Of a stretch of 64,000 nucleotides of DNA, positions 50,638-60,252 are shown piece after piece. Source of the DNA: Haloarcula halobia (GTDB taxonomy: Archaea; Halobacteriota; Halobacteria; Halobacteriales; Haloarculaceae); contig NZ_CP119787.1 of assembly GCF_029338255.1 (NCBI RefSeq), positions 372,001 to 436,000 on the forward strand. The letters run 5' to 3'. The number at the start of each line of letters is the position of its first letter. The stretch's first letter is position 1. The notes beneath the pieces are model-generated. The model had not been told where the DNA came from. It was given only the letters and a program-made list of their open reading frames with translations, and searched no databases. A program made the position numbers and the translations under genes.

Positions 50638-52370
50638 GCGAGGGCGAGCGCCTCACCGAACTGGCCAAGCGCCGGGGCTTTTTCTTCCCGGCCGCCGGGG
50701 CCTACGGCGGCGCCGCCGGCTTCTGGACCTACGGCCCGCAGGGCGCGGCCCTGAAGTCGAACGTCGAGGAGGCCTGGCGCGACCGCTTCGTCGTCAAGGA
50801 GGGTCACCAGGAGATATCCGCGCCGGACGTGATGCCCGAACCCGTCTTCGAAGCCTCGGGCCACCTGGACGGCTTCGACGACATGATCGTCGAGTGCGGC
50901 GAGTGCGGCGCGACCCACCGGGCCGACCACGTCGTCGAGGACAACACCGACATCGAGGAGGCCGAGTCCCTGCCCAACGAGGAGGTCATGGAGATCATCG
51001 CCGACCACGACATCGGCTGTCCCTCCTGTGGCGCGTCGCTGGCCGACGAACCCGTCGAGAACTTCAACCTGATGTTCGAGACCAACATCGGCCCGGGCAC
51101 CTCCTCGCCGGGCTACCTGCGCCCCGAGACCGCCCAGGGCATCTTCGTCGAGTTCCCGCAACTGGCCGAGTACGCCCGCAACCAGCTGCCCTTCGGCGTC
51201 GCCCAGATCGGCAAGGCCTACCGCAACGAGATCTCACCGCGAAAGTCCCTCGTGCGAGTGCGTGAGTTCACGCAGGCCGAACTCGAGCACTTCGTCGACC
51301 CCGAAGAAGACGAGCCGCCCCTCTCGGCGGTCGAGGACGTCGTCCTCCCGCTGTACTCCGGCGAGGCCCAGCAGGCCGAGGACGGCGGCCAGGTCGAGCT
51401 GACCGTCGGCGAAGCCGTCGCCGACGGCGTCATCGCCAGCGACTGGGTGGCCTACTACCTGGGCGTCGCGAAAGACTGGTACGAGCGCGTCGGCGTCGAC
51501 ATGGACCGGTTCCGGTTCCGCCAGCACCTCCCCGGCGAGCTGGCCCACTACGCATCGGACTGCTGGGACGCCGAGGCCGAGATCGACGGCGACTGGATCG
51601 AGATCACCGGCTTCGCCTACCGGGGCAGTTACGACCTCGACAAGCACGCCGAACACTCCGGCGAGGACTACACCGTCTTCAAGCAGTACGACGACCCCGT
51701 CACGGTCGAGCGACCGACCGTCGACCCCGACATGAGCTACCTGGGGCCGGAGTTCGGCGGCGCGGCCGGCGACGTCGCCGACGCACTCGAAGCGCTGGCC
51801 GAACGGGACCCCGGGGCCTTCGACGGCGACGAGGTGACCGTCGAGGCCGACGGTGAGTCCTACACGGTGCCGGTCGAGCGGACGAACTTCGCCGTCGAGG
51901 AGGTGACCGAGAGCGGCGAGCACGTCACGCCCCACGTCGTCGAACCCTCCTTCGGCGTCGGCCGGATCGTCTACACGGTGCTGGCCCACGCGTACTCGAC
52001 CGACGAGGTCGACGGCGAGGCGCGGACGTACCTCGATCTCCCGCCCGAACAGGCCCCGACCACCGTCGGCGTCTTCCCCCTGATGGACAAGGACGGGATG
52101 GACGACGACGCCCGGGAGATCGCCGGAGCGCTGCGGGCGGCGGGCCACGCGGTCACCTACGACGACAGCGGCGCGATCGGTCGTCGCTACCGCCGCCAGG
52201 ACGAGGTCGGCACCCCCTACTGCGTGACCGTCGACTACGAGTCCCTCGAGGAGGACACTGTCACGCTCCGGGAGCGGGACTCGACCGAGCAGAAGCGCGT
52301 CTCCATCGACGGGTTGGCCGAGACGCTCGACCAGCTGACCACCGGCGAGACGACGTTCGACGACCTGTAA
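50634..52370 (+). CDS. glyS: Glycyl-tRNA synthetase (class II, archaeal type)
   Basis: This 578-residue protein starts MSEGERLTELAKRRGFFFPA. The class II motif 2 region YRNEISPRKSLVRVREFTQAELEHF, motif 3 (EPSFGVGRIVYTVL) and a zinc insertion (CGECGATH, then CPSCGASL) are present. A C-terminal anticodon-binding domain (VGVFPLMDKDGM onward) follows. It charges tRNA-Gly with glycine. The start overlaps the CBS gene stop by four bases, and the next gene starts one base after its stop. Confidence 0.95.
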   Translation: MSEGERLTELAKRRGFFFPAAGAYGGAAGFWTYGPQGAALKSNVEEAWRDRFVVKEGHQEISAPDVMPEPVFEASGHLDGFDDMIVECGECGATHRADHVVEDNTDIEEAESLPNEEVMEIIADHDIGCPSCGASLADEPVENFNLMFETNIGPGTSSPGYLRPETAQGIFVEFPQLAEYARNQLPFGVAQIGKAYRNEISPRKSLVRVREFTQAELEHFVDPEEDEPPLSAVEDVVLPLYSGEAQQAEDGGQVELTVGEAVADGVIASDWVAYYLGVAKDWYERVGVDMDRFRFRQHLPGELAHYASDCWDAEAEIDGDWIEITGFAYRGSYDLDKHAEHSGEDYTVFKQYDDPVTVERPTVDPDMSYLGPEFGGAAGDVADALEALAERDPGAFDGDEVTVEADGESYTVPVERTNFAVEEVTESGEHVTPHVVEPSFGVGRIVYTVLAHAYSTDEVDGEARTYLDLPPEQAPTTVGVFPLMDKDGMDDDAREIAGALRAAGHAVTYDDSGAIGRRYRRQDEVGTPYCVTVDYESLEEDTVTLRERDSTEQKRVSIDGLAETLDQLTTGETTFDDL

Positions 52371-52371
52371 G

Positions 52372-52962
52372 ATGGCCGACGAGGTCGCCCGGCGACTGGT
52401 CCACGCCTCGGGGTCGGCGGTCCCGCTCGCGCATCTGGTGGCCCCCGGCCTCGTCACCTGGACCGTCGTGAAGGCCTTCATGGCGCTGGCCGTGGCGGTC
52501 GCCGTCGGCCTCGAGTTCCTCCGTCTCTCGGTCGGCCTCGACTGGGCCATCTACGACCGCCTGACCCGCGAGTACGAACAGGACAACCCCGCGGGCTACG
52601 CGCTGTACATGGTCGGGATGGCGGCCGTCGCCTGGGCGGTCGGCCCCGCCGGGATGACCACCGCCATCGCGGTCCCCGCGATGCTGATGCTCACCGTGGG
52701 CGATCCAATCAGCGGCCTGCTGGGCTCCGCGGACGCGAGCAACGTCAAGCAGGCCTGGGTACTGTTTGTGATGTTCGGCGTCTGCACCCTGCTGGCCGCG
52801 CCGTTCGTGCGCCCGGTCGCGGCAGTCATGGGTGGGGCCGCCGCGACCTTCGCCGACGGCGTCAAGCCCAGAATCGCCGGCTACGTCGTCGACGACAACT
52901 TCTCGATTCCGGTGCTGGGTGCGGCCGCGATGTGGGCCGGCGTGGTCGTCGTGCCGGTCTGA
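52372..52962 (+). CDS. Dolichol kinase-like membrane protein
   Basis: This 196-residue protein has about six hydrophobic segments. Motifs include ADEVARRLVHASGSAVPL at the N-terminus, GDPISGLLGS and FADGVKPRIAGYVVDDNFSIPVLGA. This is the pattern of the SEC59/dolichol kinase and CDP-alcohol cytidylyltransferase superfamily. A role in lipid-carrier phosphorylation for protein glycosylation is likely by family. It begins one base after glyS. Confidence 0.78.
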   Translation: MADEVARRLVHASGSAVPLAHLVAPGLVTWTVVKAFMALAVAVAVGLEFLRLSVGLDWAIYDRLTREYEQDNPAGYALYMVGMAAVAWAVGPAGMTTAIAVPAMLMLTVGDPISGLLGSADASNVKQAWVLFVMFGVCTLLAAPFVRPVAAVMGGAAATFADGVKPRIAGYVVDDNFSIPVLGAAAMWAGVVVVPV

Positions 52963-53036
52963 GTCCGCGGCGGGGACGTTCCACTTTCACCGCGCTACCT
53001 GAACCCTTAACCGCCGCCGGGGCCAACGGTTCGCCA

Positions 53037-55493
53037 ATGGCGACCACCGACGCCGAGTCCGGTGGCGAACACCTCGACCGCCCGCTGGTGACGCCGGGGT
53101 TCCTCGAGAACCGGCGATACCAGGTCGAACTGGCCGCGACGGCGAGCCGGGACCACGCGCTCGTCTGTCTCCCGACCGGACTCGGCAAGACCACCGTCTC
53201 GCTGCTGGTGACCGCCGAGCGGCTGTCGACCGTCGGCGGGAAGGCGCTCCTGCTTGCCCCGACGAAGCCGCTGGTCCAGCAACACGCCGAGTTCTACCGC
53301 GAGGCCCTCGAGGTCGACGCCGACGACGTCGTCGTCTTCACCGGCGAGGTCCGCCCGGACGACCGCGCCGAACTGTGGGCGGACGCCCGCGTCGTCATCG
53401 CGACCCCGCAGGTCGTCGAGAACGACCTCGTGGGCAACCGCATCTCGCTCGCCCCGGTCACGCATTGCACCTTCGACGAGTGTCACCGTGCGACCGGCGA
53501 CTACGCCTACAACTACATCGCCGAGCGCTACCACGCCGACGCCGAGAACCCGCTGGTGACCGGGATGAGCGCCTCGCCCGGCGACGACGAGGAAGCGATT
53601 CTGGAGGTGTGTGAGAACCTCGGGCTCTCGGAGGTGGCGGTGATGACCGAAGACGACGCCGACGTCGCCGAGTACACCCACGACACGAGCGTCGAGTGGA
53701 AGCGCGTCGAGCTCCCCGAAGTCGTCCTCGAGATACGCGACGCCATCAACGAGGTGGTCGCGGAGCGACTCGAGAAGCTGCGCGACCTGGGCGTGACCCG
53801 CAAGACCTCGCCGGACATCTCCGAGCGCGAGATACAGGGGATGCAAGCCGAGTTGCGACAGCTGATGGACAACGACCAGAGCGAGGGGTACCAGGGGATG
53901 AGCCTGCTCGCCGAGATCCGCAAGCTCCGGACCGCCGTGACCTACGTCGAGACCCAGAGCGTCGAGTCGCTGATCCGGTACTTCGAGCGTCTGAAGGAGG
54001 CCGCCCGCACCTCCGGCGCGTCGAAGGCCGACCAGCGACTCGTCTCGGAGCCGAAGATTCGCGAGGCGATGCGCAAAGCGAACAGCTACGACGACCTGCA
54101 CCCGAAGTTCCGCCAGACCCGAATGTTGCTCGCCGAGACGCTGGGCATCGAGAACGGCGAGCGCATCATCGTCTTCACCGAGTCCCGGGACACCGCCGAG
54201 ACGCTCGTGGAGTTCCTCTCGGGACACTTCGACGTCGAGAAGTTCGTCGGCCAGAGCGACACCGACGGCAGCGAGGGGATGACCCAGACCCAGCAACAGG
54301 ACACGCTGGACCGCTTCCGGGCCGGCGAGTTCGAGGTGCTGGTCTCGACCTCCGTCGCCGAGGAGGGGCTGGACGTCCCCGAGGTCGACCTCGTGCTCTT
54401 CTATGAACCCGTTCCGACCGCCATCCGGGCCATCCAGCGCAAGGGCCGGACCGGGCGACAGGCCGAAGGTCAGGTCGTCGTCCTCCTGGCCGAGGACACC
54501 CGCGACGAGGCGTACTTCTGGAAGGCCCGGAACGACCAGAAGCGGATGCAAGACGAACTCCAGGAGCTCAAGGGCGTCGCCGGCGAACTCGAAGCAAAAC
54601 TGGACCAGACCGCCCTCGACGAGTACGACGAGGAGAGCGCCGCGGACGACGAATCGGGCGACGAGGGGGCGGGGAGTCCACCCGAAACGGGGGGTGGACG
54701 GGACCCTGATCCGGTGGCCGGGGACGGCCAGGCGGGGCTGGACGCGTTCGCGCCGGCCGACGACGGAGCCGATGACGCCGCCGGGGACGAAGCGGCCGAC
54801 GACCCCGAGGGTCCCGTCGCGAAGCCCGAGAGCGACGCCGGGGCCGTCGAGATCGTGGCCGACCAGCGCGAACTCGACTCGACCATCGCCCGCGACCTCT
54901 CGACGCGCGAGGGCATCGAGACGCGCCTAGAGACCCTGGCCGTCGGGGACTACGTGCTCTCGGACCGCGTGGTCGTCGAGCGAAAGACCGTCGCGGACTT
55001 CCTGGATACGCTGACCGGCGGCGACCGCTCGATGTTCGAGCAGGTGGGCGACGCCGCGCGTCACTACGCCCGCCCGGTCGTCGTCATCGAGGGCGAGGAC
55101 CTCTACGGAGCCCGGAACGTCCACCACCGGGCCATCCAGGGGGCGCTTGCCTCGCTGGCCGTCGACTTCGGCGCGTCGGTCCTCCGGACGAGCGACGAAG
55201 CGGAGACTGCCGACCTGCTCGCGGTCGTCGCCGAGCGCGAACAGGACGTCTCCGAGCGCGAGGTGAGTGTCCACGGCGAGAAGCAATCGAAGACCCTGCC
55301 CGAGCAACAGGAGTACGTCGTCGCCTCCATCGGCGAGGTCGGCCCGGTCACGGCCCGGAGCCTGCTTGAACACTTCGGGAGCGTCGAGGCGGTGATGACC
55401 GCCACGAAGGAGGACCTCATGGAGGTCGCGGGCGTCGGGGAGGTGACCGCCGACCGCGTGCGCGAGGTGGTCGGCGGCACGTACGGCGAGTGA
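53037..55493 (+). CDS. hef: Hef: FANCM-like helicase fused to XPF-type nuclease
   Basis: This 818-residue protein has SF2 helicase motifs LPTGLGKTT, FDECH, TGMSASPG, IVFTESRDTAETLVEFL and QRKGRTGRQ. An acidic linker of about 100 residues follows, then an ERCC4 nuclease with GDYVLSDRVVVERKTVADF (G-D...E-R-K-x3-D), and tandem HhH motifs (GEVGPVTARSLLEHFG, EVAGVGEVTADRV). It unwinds and cuts stalled replication forks. The start is the ATG preceding the acidic leader. Convergent with the p27-like gene. Confidence 0.95.
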   Translation: MATTDAESGGEHLDRPLVTPGFLENRRYQVELAATASRDHALVCLPTGLGKTTVSLLVTAERLSTVGGKALLLAPTKPLVQQHAEFYREALEVDADDVVVFTGEVRPDDRAELWADARVVIATPQVVENDLVGNRISLAPVTHCTFDECHRATGDYAYNYIAERYHADAENPLVTGMSASPGDDEEAILEVCENLGLSEVAVMTEDDADVAEYTHDTSVEWKRVELPEVVLEIRDAINEVVAERLEKLRDLGVTRKTSPDISEREIQGMQAELRQLMDNDQSEGYQGMSLLAEIRKLRTAVTYVETQSVESLIRYFERLKEAARTSGASKADQRLVSEPKIREAMRKANSYDDLHPKFRQTRMLLAETLGIENGERIIVFTESRDTAETLVEFLSGHFDVEKFVGQSDTDGSEGMTQTQQQDTLDRFRAGEFEVLVSTSVAEEGLDVPEVDLVLFYEPVPTAIRAIQRKGRTGRQAEGQVVVLLAEDTRDEAYFWKARNDQKRMQDELQELKGVAGELEAKLDQTALDEYDEESAADDESGDEGAGSPPETGGGRDPDPVAGDGQAGLDAFAPADDGADDAAGDEAADDPEGPVAKPESDAGAVEIVADQRELDSTIARDLSTREGIETRLETLAVGDYVLSDRVVVERKTVADFLDTLTGGDRSMFEQVGDAARHYARPVVVIEGEDLYGARNVHHRAIQGALASLAVDFGASVLRTSDEAETADLLAVVAEREQDVSEREVSVHGEKQSKTLPEQQEYVVASIGEVGPVTARSLLEHFGSVEAVMTATKEDLMEVAGVGEVTADRVREVVGGTYGE

Positions 55494-55510
55494 CGGACGT
55501 CGGGAACGCG

Positions 55511-56263
55511 TCAGTACGTCAGTGCGTCCAGCGCCTCGGCGGCCTCGCGCGCTGCCTCGAGGTGTTCGCGAGCGCGTCGTGGGTTGTCCGTCTGAGCCGC
55601 TCGCTGCGAGAACTCCCGGAGCGTCTGTGCGAGGAGCCGTTCGGCCGCGGCGACGTCCCCCCCGACGTCCGCATTCTCGTCAATGGTTCTAGATGAAACG
55701 GAGGGGTCGGCAGAGGGGATCGACCGGGACTCGTCGGCCGCGGGTTCGGGTTCTGTACCGTTCCTCGGCACGTCAGCCGGCCGATCTTCGGGACTCGGGT
55801 CATCGGCGTCGGCCACCGTTTCACGTGGACCGGCGGCAGCCCCGGGCTGCGCCTGCGCCTCGTCGGCCCCGCGCGGGTCGTCGGCACGCTCGGCGTCCTG
55901 TCGTGGGTCGTCGGCACGCCCGGCGGGCTGGTCGTCGGTCTGATCGTCCGACTCCGCCTGGTTGCCAAACTGGACGCGAGCCTCGTCGCCGGGGTTGGCG
56001 ACCTCGATGTGGTCGTCCCCGTCGCCGCCCTCGGCGTCCTCCTCGGCCGGTTCGCGTGTGATCGGTTTCTGGCAGGTCGGACAGAACTCCTGACCGTCGT
56101 AGCGAAAGACGGGGTCGCCACAGTCGCTGCAGTGGGCGTTGGTCATCGTCGCGCCCTTCAAGAGCAGTTCGCTCATCTCCTCGGTGGCCTGGCGTCGCTC
56201 CTCCTCGGCCTCGAACTTCTCGCGGAGTTTCTCGCGTTCGGCTTCCTTGTCGAAGTCGCTCAT
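55511..56263 (-). CDS. Sjogren/scleroderma autoantigen 1 (p27)-family zinc protein
   Basis: From [20 protein letters not shown] the protein has 250 residues. The characteristic core is [37 protein letters not shown], with two C-x2-C pairs forming one zinc site. A long acidic, low-complexity middle (with [19 protein letters not shown] repeats) leads to a C-terminal helical domain. The family is conserved in archaea and eukaryotes; its role is unknown, although proximity to DNA-repair and replication genes is seen here. Confidence 0.85.
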   Translation of the reverse strand: MSDFDKEAEREKLREKFEAEEERRQATEEMSELLLKGATMTNAHCSDCGDPVFRYDGQEFCPTCQKPITREPAEEDAEGGDGDDHIEVANPGDEARVQFGNQAESDDQTDDQPAGRADDPRQDAERADDPRGADEAQAQPGAAAGPRETVADADDPSPEDRPADVPRNGTEPEPAADESRSIPSADPSVSSRTIDENADVGGDVAAAERLLAQTLREFSQRAAQTDNPRRAREHLEAAREAAEALDALTY

Positions 56264-56442
56264 ACGCGTTCGAACGTGGCGGGACTGAAAACCGTTTACG
56301 ACTCCCGGTAGCCACCGCGGCGTCCGGAGACGTTCCCAGGACGCGCCGGGCGGGACGGCAGACGCCGAGATACCGGGAGTCCGCACCCGTTCGGCAGGGG
56401 TTCGACACGTTTAACGTGTGTGCGCGTCGGCATTCGAATGCT

Positions 56443-57357
56443 ATGACAAAGGTAAGCGTAGTCGGAGCGGCGGGCACCGTCGGTGCCGCTGCGGGCTACA
56501 ACATCGCGATTCGGGACATCGCCGACGAGGTCGTGCTGGTGGACATTCCGGACAAGGAAGAAGACACCGTCGGCCAGGCGGCCGACACCAACCACGGCAT
56601 CGCCTACGACTCGAACACGACGGTCCGCCAGGGCGGCTACGAGGACACCGCCGGCTCGGACGTCGTCGTCATCACGGCCGGCATCCCCCGTCAGCCCGGC
56701 CAGACCCGCATCGATCTGGCGGGCGACAACGCGCCGATCATGGAGGACATCCAGTCCTCGCTCGACGAGCACAACGACGACTACGTCTCGCTGACGACGT
56801 CGAACCCCGTCGACCTGCTCAACCGGCACCTCTACGAGGCCGGTGACCGACCGCGGGAGCACGTCATCGGCTTCGGCGGGCGACTCGACTCGGCGCGGTT
56901 CCGCTACGTCCTCGCCGAGCGCTTCGACGCCCCCGTCCAGAACGTCGAGGCGACCATCCTGGGCGAACACGGCGACGCACAGGTCCCGGTCTTCTCGAAG
57001 GTCCGCGTCGACGGGAGCGACCCCGACTTTTCGGCCGACGAGCGCGAGGAGATCCTCGCCGATCTGCAGGAGTCCGCGATGGACGTCATCGAGCGCAAGG
57101 GGGCCACCGAGTGGGGCCCGGCCCGCGGCGTCGCCCACATGGTCGAGGCCATCGTCCGCGACACCGGCGAGGTCCTGCCGGCGTCGGTCACGCTCCAGGG
57201 CGAGTTCGGCCACGAGGACACCGCCTTCGGCGTGCCGGTCAAACTGGGCAGCGAGGGCGTCGAGGAGATCGTCGAGTGGGACCTCGAGGACTACGAGGAA
57301 GAGCTGATGGCCGAGGCGGCCGACAAGCTCGCAGAGCAGTACGACACGATAGCGTAA
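56443..57357 (+). CDS. mdh: Malate dehydrogenase (halophilic, LDH-like)
   Basis: This 304-residue protein starts [20 protein letters not shown]. The NAD loop is [11 protein letters not shown], the catalytic pair lies in [12 protein letters not shown] (Asp/Arg) and [14 protein letters not shown] (His), and the substrate Arg is in [10 protein letters not shown]. It oxidises malate to oxaloacetate with NAD. From memory it is nearly identical through most of its length to the Haloarcula marismortui enzyme, whose structure is known. This is the best taxonomic marker in the window. Confidence 0.96.
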   Translation: MTKVSVVGAAGTVGAAAGYNIAIRDIADEVVLVDIPDKEEDTVGQAADTNHGIAYDSNTTVRQGGYEDTAGSDVVVITAGIPRQPGQTRIDLAGDNAPIMEDIQSSLDEHNDDYVSLTTSNPVDLLNRHLYEAGDRPREHVIGFGGRLDSARFRYVLAERFDAPVQNVEATILGEHGDAQVPVFSKVRVDGSDPDFSADEREEILADLQESAMDVIERKGATEWGPARGVAHMVEAIVRDTGEVLPASVTLQGEFGHEDTAFGVPVKLGSEGVEEIVEWDLEDYEEELMAEAADKLAEQYDTIA

Positions 57358-57417
57358 CCGGGAGAACACCCCGTAGGGGGTGGGTTTTGGGTTGAACGGC
57401 CGACCGGGAGCGTCGGG

Positions 57418-58080
57418 TCACTCCCGGTACGTCTCGGGGACCTGGATGGAGTAGCGGCCGTCCTCCTGGAGGGCGACGATGTACTCCTCGCGGTCGTACA
57501 GCTCCATGAGGTTGAGCTCGTACTGCCCGGGTTCGAGCACCTTGATGGACTCGAACTGGTCGTTGAGCTCCTTGCGGAGTTCCTGGAGGTCCGGTCGGTC
57601 CGGGTCCTCGTCGGGGTCCTCGGGCGGGTCCGGGTCCGCGCCGACGGGGCGAAACCGGTGTTCCTCGTCGGACTCGGCGGACGTATCCGAGGGGAGTTCG
57701 TCCGGCGAGACGACGTCGCCGCGCGCACTCGCCTGCGCGGCGTCCTCGCCGGGTTCGGCGGCCGCCGCGGCGCCGTCGTCGGGCATCGCGGCGTCGGCGC
57801 CCACGCCCGAATCTGCCGGGGCGGGTCCGGCCGCGCCCTCCGGATCGGACCCGCCGACGAAGTCCCGGACGGTCGCGGCCGTCTTCCCGACCGTGCGGGC
57901 GACCGAGCTGTCCGGACCCGGCGGTTCGGGAGGTTCTGCGTCGGTGTCCGGCGGCGATGGGTCGTCGGCGCCGCTGGGCTGGAACTGGAACTTGTTCCCG
58001 CCACAGTCCGGACAGCCCGAGAGCATCTCCTTCGAGCCGTCCTCGAACACGCGCGCGCAGTTCGTACACTGGTGTGGCAT
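57418..58080 (-). CDS. oapC: Origin-associated zinc-ribbon protein OapC-like
   Basis: This 220-residue protein has a zinc ribbon at the N-terminus (CTNC, then CPDC in MPHQCTNCARVFEDGSKEML), a long acidic disordered middle and a conserved C-terminal segment (KVLEPGQYELNLMELYDREEYIVALQEDGRYSIQVPE). It overlaps the next gene by one base and forms an operon with oapB and oapA pointing away from the origin. In haloarchaea these three genes are conserved beside the orc1-linked origin. The exact role is unsettled. Confidence 0.82.
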   Translation of the reverse strand: MPHQCTNCARVFEDGSKEMLSGCPDCGGNKFQFQPSGADDPSPPDTDAEPPEPPGPDSSVARTVGKTAATVRDFVGGSDPEGAAGPAPADSGVGADAAMPDDGAAAAAEPGEDAAQASARGDVVSPDELPSDTSAESDEEHRFRPVGADPDPPEDPDEDPDRPDLQELRKELNDQFESIKVLEPGQYELNLMELYDREEYIVALQEDGRYSIQVPETYRE

Positions 58081-58463
58081 TATTTCCTGGAGACGAGCGC
58101 GCTGATGAGGGTTTCGTCCTTGTGGAGCGTCTCGATCTGGTTGGCGGGGCCGATGACCGTGAGTTTCTTTGCCGACTCCTTGCCCATGATGCGGTCTAAG
58201 ATGCTCGCGTCTTTCGTCTCGGATTTCGGGTAGGTCTCGATCTCGATGCCGTTGAACTCGTCGGGGCTGATCTCGGTCATCGTCACCTCGATGAGCCGGG
58301 ACTCCTCGTCCGGGGAGAGTCCCTCCTCTAAGATGACGATGTTGCCGTCGCGGACGCCGTCCAAGATGGTCCGGATCTTCTCCATGGACGTGAGCCCGTC
58401 CATGCGTTCGCCGCTGATGAGGTCGATCTGGACGCCGTCGCTTGGGTCTTTGACTTCTGCCAT
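58080..58463 (-). CDS. oapB: Origin-associated DUF2073 protein OapB-like
   Basis: This 127-residue protein starts MAEVKDPSDGVQIDLISGER. The block RTILDGVRDGNIVILEEGLSPDEESRLIEVTM is typical of DUF2073, a family found next to the OapA GTPase. No catalytic motif. It lies six bases after oapA. Likely a partner of the GTPase in origin-linked function (from conserved context). Confidence 0.85.
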   Translation of the reverse strand: MAEVKDPSDGVQIDLISGERMDGLTSMEKIRTILDGVRDGNIVILEEGLSPDEESRLIEVTMTEISPDEFNGIEIETYPKSETKDASILDRIMGKESAKKLTVIGPANQIETLHKDETLISALVSRK

Positions 58464-58469
58464 ACTATC

Positions 58470-59111
58470 TCACCCGAAGTACTCCGCGATCTTGTCGTAG
58501 ACCTCGTCCATGTTGTCGCCCTCGAGCGCCGACAGCGGGATGGTCTCGTGCTGTGGGTAGGCGTTGGCGATGCGCTGGACCGACGAGTCCTCCAGGTCGA
58601 TCTTGTTCGCCAGGATGAGCACCGGGAGGTCCTGGCTCTCGATGATGCCGATGAGCATCGTGTTGACCTGGGTGAACGGGTCGGTCGCCGAGTCCAGGAC
58701 GTAGATGACGCCGTCGACGTCTTCGCGGAGCCAGTGCATCGCCTCGGCGACGCCCTCGGTGGCCTCGCGGGAGCGACGGACGGCGTCCTCTTTCTCCATG
58801 TCGTGTTCGAGGAACTCGGTGTAGTCGACCTTCGTCGTCACGCCGGGCGTGTCGACGATGTCGATGGTGACTTTCTTCCCGTCTCGCTCGATCTCGACGT
58901 TCTCCTTGCGACGTGCGCGACGCGTCTCGTGGGGGACGTGACTCTCGGGACCGACCGCGTCACCGGTCCAGTCGCGAGCGATTCGGTTCGCGAGCGTCGT
59001 CTTCCCCGCGTTCGGCGGCCCGTAGATGCCGATTCGCTTGGGGTCTTCCTCGGAGAACAGCGTCGATGCTGCCCGTGAAATGCTATCTTTGAGGTTTGTG
59101 AGTATTCCCAT
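58470..59111 (-). CDS. oapA: Origin-associated Era-like GTPase OapA
   Basis: This 213-residue protein starts MGILTNLKDSISRAASTLF. GTPase motifs: G1 YGPPNAGKTTLANRI, G3 DIVDTPGVT and G4 ILANKIDLED. It is the first gene of the leftward oap operon, with the origin region directly upstream. In other haloarchaea the oapA homologue flanks oriC1, and the group is thought to help control replication. Regulation from within the origin region is likely. Confidence 0.88.
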   Translation of the reverse strand: MGILTNLKDSISRAASTLFSEEDPKRIGIYGPPNAGKTTLANRIARDWTGDAVGPESHVPHETRRARRKENVEIERDGKKVTIDIVDTPGVTTKVDYTEFLEHDMEKEDAVRRSREATEGVAEAMHWLREDVDGVIYVLDSATDPFTQVNTMLIGIIESQDLPVLILANKIDLEDSSVQRIANAYPQHETIPLSALEGDNMDEVYDKIAEYFG

Positions 59112-59445
59112 CCTATCCTCCCGCCGCGCGGCATAGCCGGTATGGCGGCGTCTGCACGTAGAAGCCGGCCGAATTCACTTAAGCCTACGTCAGACAAATT
59201 AAAATTACGTGACAGGATGGTCACGGACCGGGATCGAGTGAGCCGAACCCGGACGGTACATCGCCGACGAGCAGCGAACGAGCCTGGTGACGGGCCTCGA
59301 CGACGGCGGGCCCGTGATGGACCGTCCGACGGGGAGGCGACGAGAGACTGGTGTGAAAGCAGGGAGACGACGGAACAGCCCGGACGGGTGCGGCTGCCCA
59401 CCGGACCACGAGGGAGATAGACCCGAAACGGCGTGGGGGGGAACG

Positions 59446-59473
59446 CCCCCCACCCCTTCGTTTCGACTGGAAC
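59446..59473 (-). repeat. ORB 1, left of the unwinding region
   Basis: On the reverse strand this reads gttccagtcgaaacgaaggg followed by gtgggggg. It matches ORB 2 and ORB 3 in the core tcca-[ct]-[nc]-cgaaa-[ct]-gaagggg with a G-run after it, and points away from the AT-rich segment. An Orc1/Cdc6 binding site. Confidence 0.88.
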
Positions 59474-59580
59474 GGGAACCACCCCCGTGGTCGGGACCGG
59501 CGATTCGACCGGAAACGGACCGGATCGAACGGACGGGACGGGGCAGTGCGCAGTGGAAACGGTGGAGGCCGCCACGGAGA

Positions 59581-59695
59581 AACCTCTAGACCCTAGTTCT
59601 AGCCCATCTATATCCCTCTATATGTTTTTACTTTCCAGTGCGGGTTTGGTTTTATAGTATACGATATAAATCTTTCCTAGTCTAGAGCGCAATCA
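59581..59695. other. AT-rich DNA unwinding element
   Basis: A 115-bp segment is rich in A and T (ctatatccctctatatg, ttttatagtatacgatataa) amid GC-rich DNA, and includes the palindrome-like ctagttctag. It lies between two outward-pointing ORBs, as expected for the place where origin DNA first melts. Confidence 0.85.
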
Positions 59696-59731
59696 CCGTA
59701 ACCGCTCCCCCCCACCCCGTCCCGATTCACC

Positions 59732-59760
59732 GTTCCACCCGAAATGAAGGGGTGGGGGGT
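59732..59760 (+). repeat. ORB 2, right of the unwinding region
   Basis: gttccacccgaaatgaaggg is followed by gtggggggt. It is oriented opposite to ORB 1, so the pair frames the AT-rich element. One base (t for c) differs from ORB 3 within the cgaaacgaagggg core. Confidence 0.88.
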
Positions 59761-60126
59761 CCACCCGGAATCGTCCCTCCACGGCACCCCCCCGGTCCTG
59801 TCACGGCCCGCTCATCTCGGGCGCCCACGAGGTCGCCCCTCGGGTGGGTCGGAGTCGGTGTTCGACGGCCGCCCGACGCCGGACTCCCCTCGCCTTCCCG
59901 TCGACGACGCCCGAGATGCCCCCGCGATGGGTCCCGTTCCCCACGCCTGCTTCCTCTCGAGCGTCCTCCCCGCTTCCCGCCGACCGAGGAGTCCAGCAGG
60001 TACAGTGACGAATCCCGACGCTGAGCCGTCGCTACACCCCGTCGTGGGATGTCTGGATCTTGATACCGGTGACACTCGAGACCCGCCGGACCGAAATATT
60101 TAATATCGAATCACCCACGGGTTCAC

Positions 60127-60243
60127 GTGGTTCATCTGGACGGACCGACGAGTGGCGAAGTCGATATCCACGGCGAATCCGGTCGTATCGAGACGTCTCA
60201 CTCGGTGCGTCCGACGGTTTCCACCCGAAACGAAGGGGTTTGA
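60127..60243 (+). CDS. Candidate leaderless small ORF ahead of orc1 (38 residues)
   Basis: A GTG at 60127 opens a frame reading VVHLDGPTSGEVDIHGES and ending S-T-R-N-E-G-V with TGA at 60241. A strong TATA (atatttaatat, 60096-60106) is centred 27 bases upstream, so transcription probably starts at or near the GTG. The frame ends nine bases before the orc1 ATG and its last codons are encoded by ORB 3. It may be an upstream peptide affecting orc1 translation, or only leader RNA. Confidence 0.4.
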   Translation: MVHLDGPTSGEVDIHGESGRIETSHSVRPTVSTRNEGV

Positions 60244-60244
60244 G
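60217..60244 (+). promoter_or_regulatory. ORB 3 in the orc1 leader
   Basis: gtttccacccgaaacgaagg is followed by ggtttgag, eight bases before the orc1 start. It lies downstream of the likely transcription start, so bound Orc1 could block transcription of its own gene. Confidence 0.8.
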
Positions 60245-60252
60245 TACAGAGC

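Larger units (their letters stand above)
59112..60252. other. Chromosomal replication origin region (oriC1-type)
   Basis: This 1.1-kb region between oapA (leftward) and orc1 (rightward) has the layout of the haloarchaeal oriC1. An AT-rich unwinding segment (59581-59695) is flanked by inverted ORBs at 59446-59473 and 59732-59760, with another ORB at 60217-60244 ahead of orc1. G-runs follow the ORBs. Apart from a possible 38-codon frame (60127-60243), it contains no gene. Confidence 0.9.
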
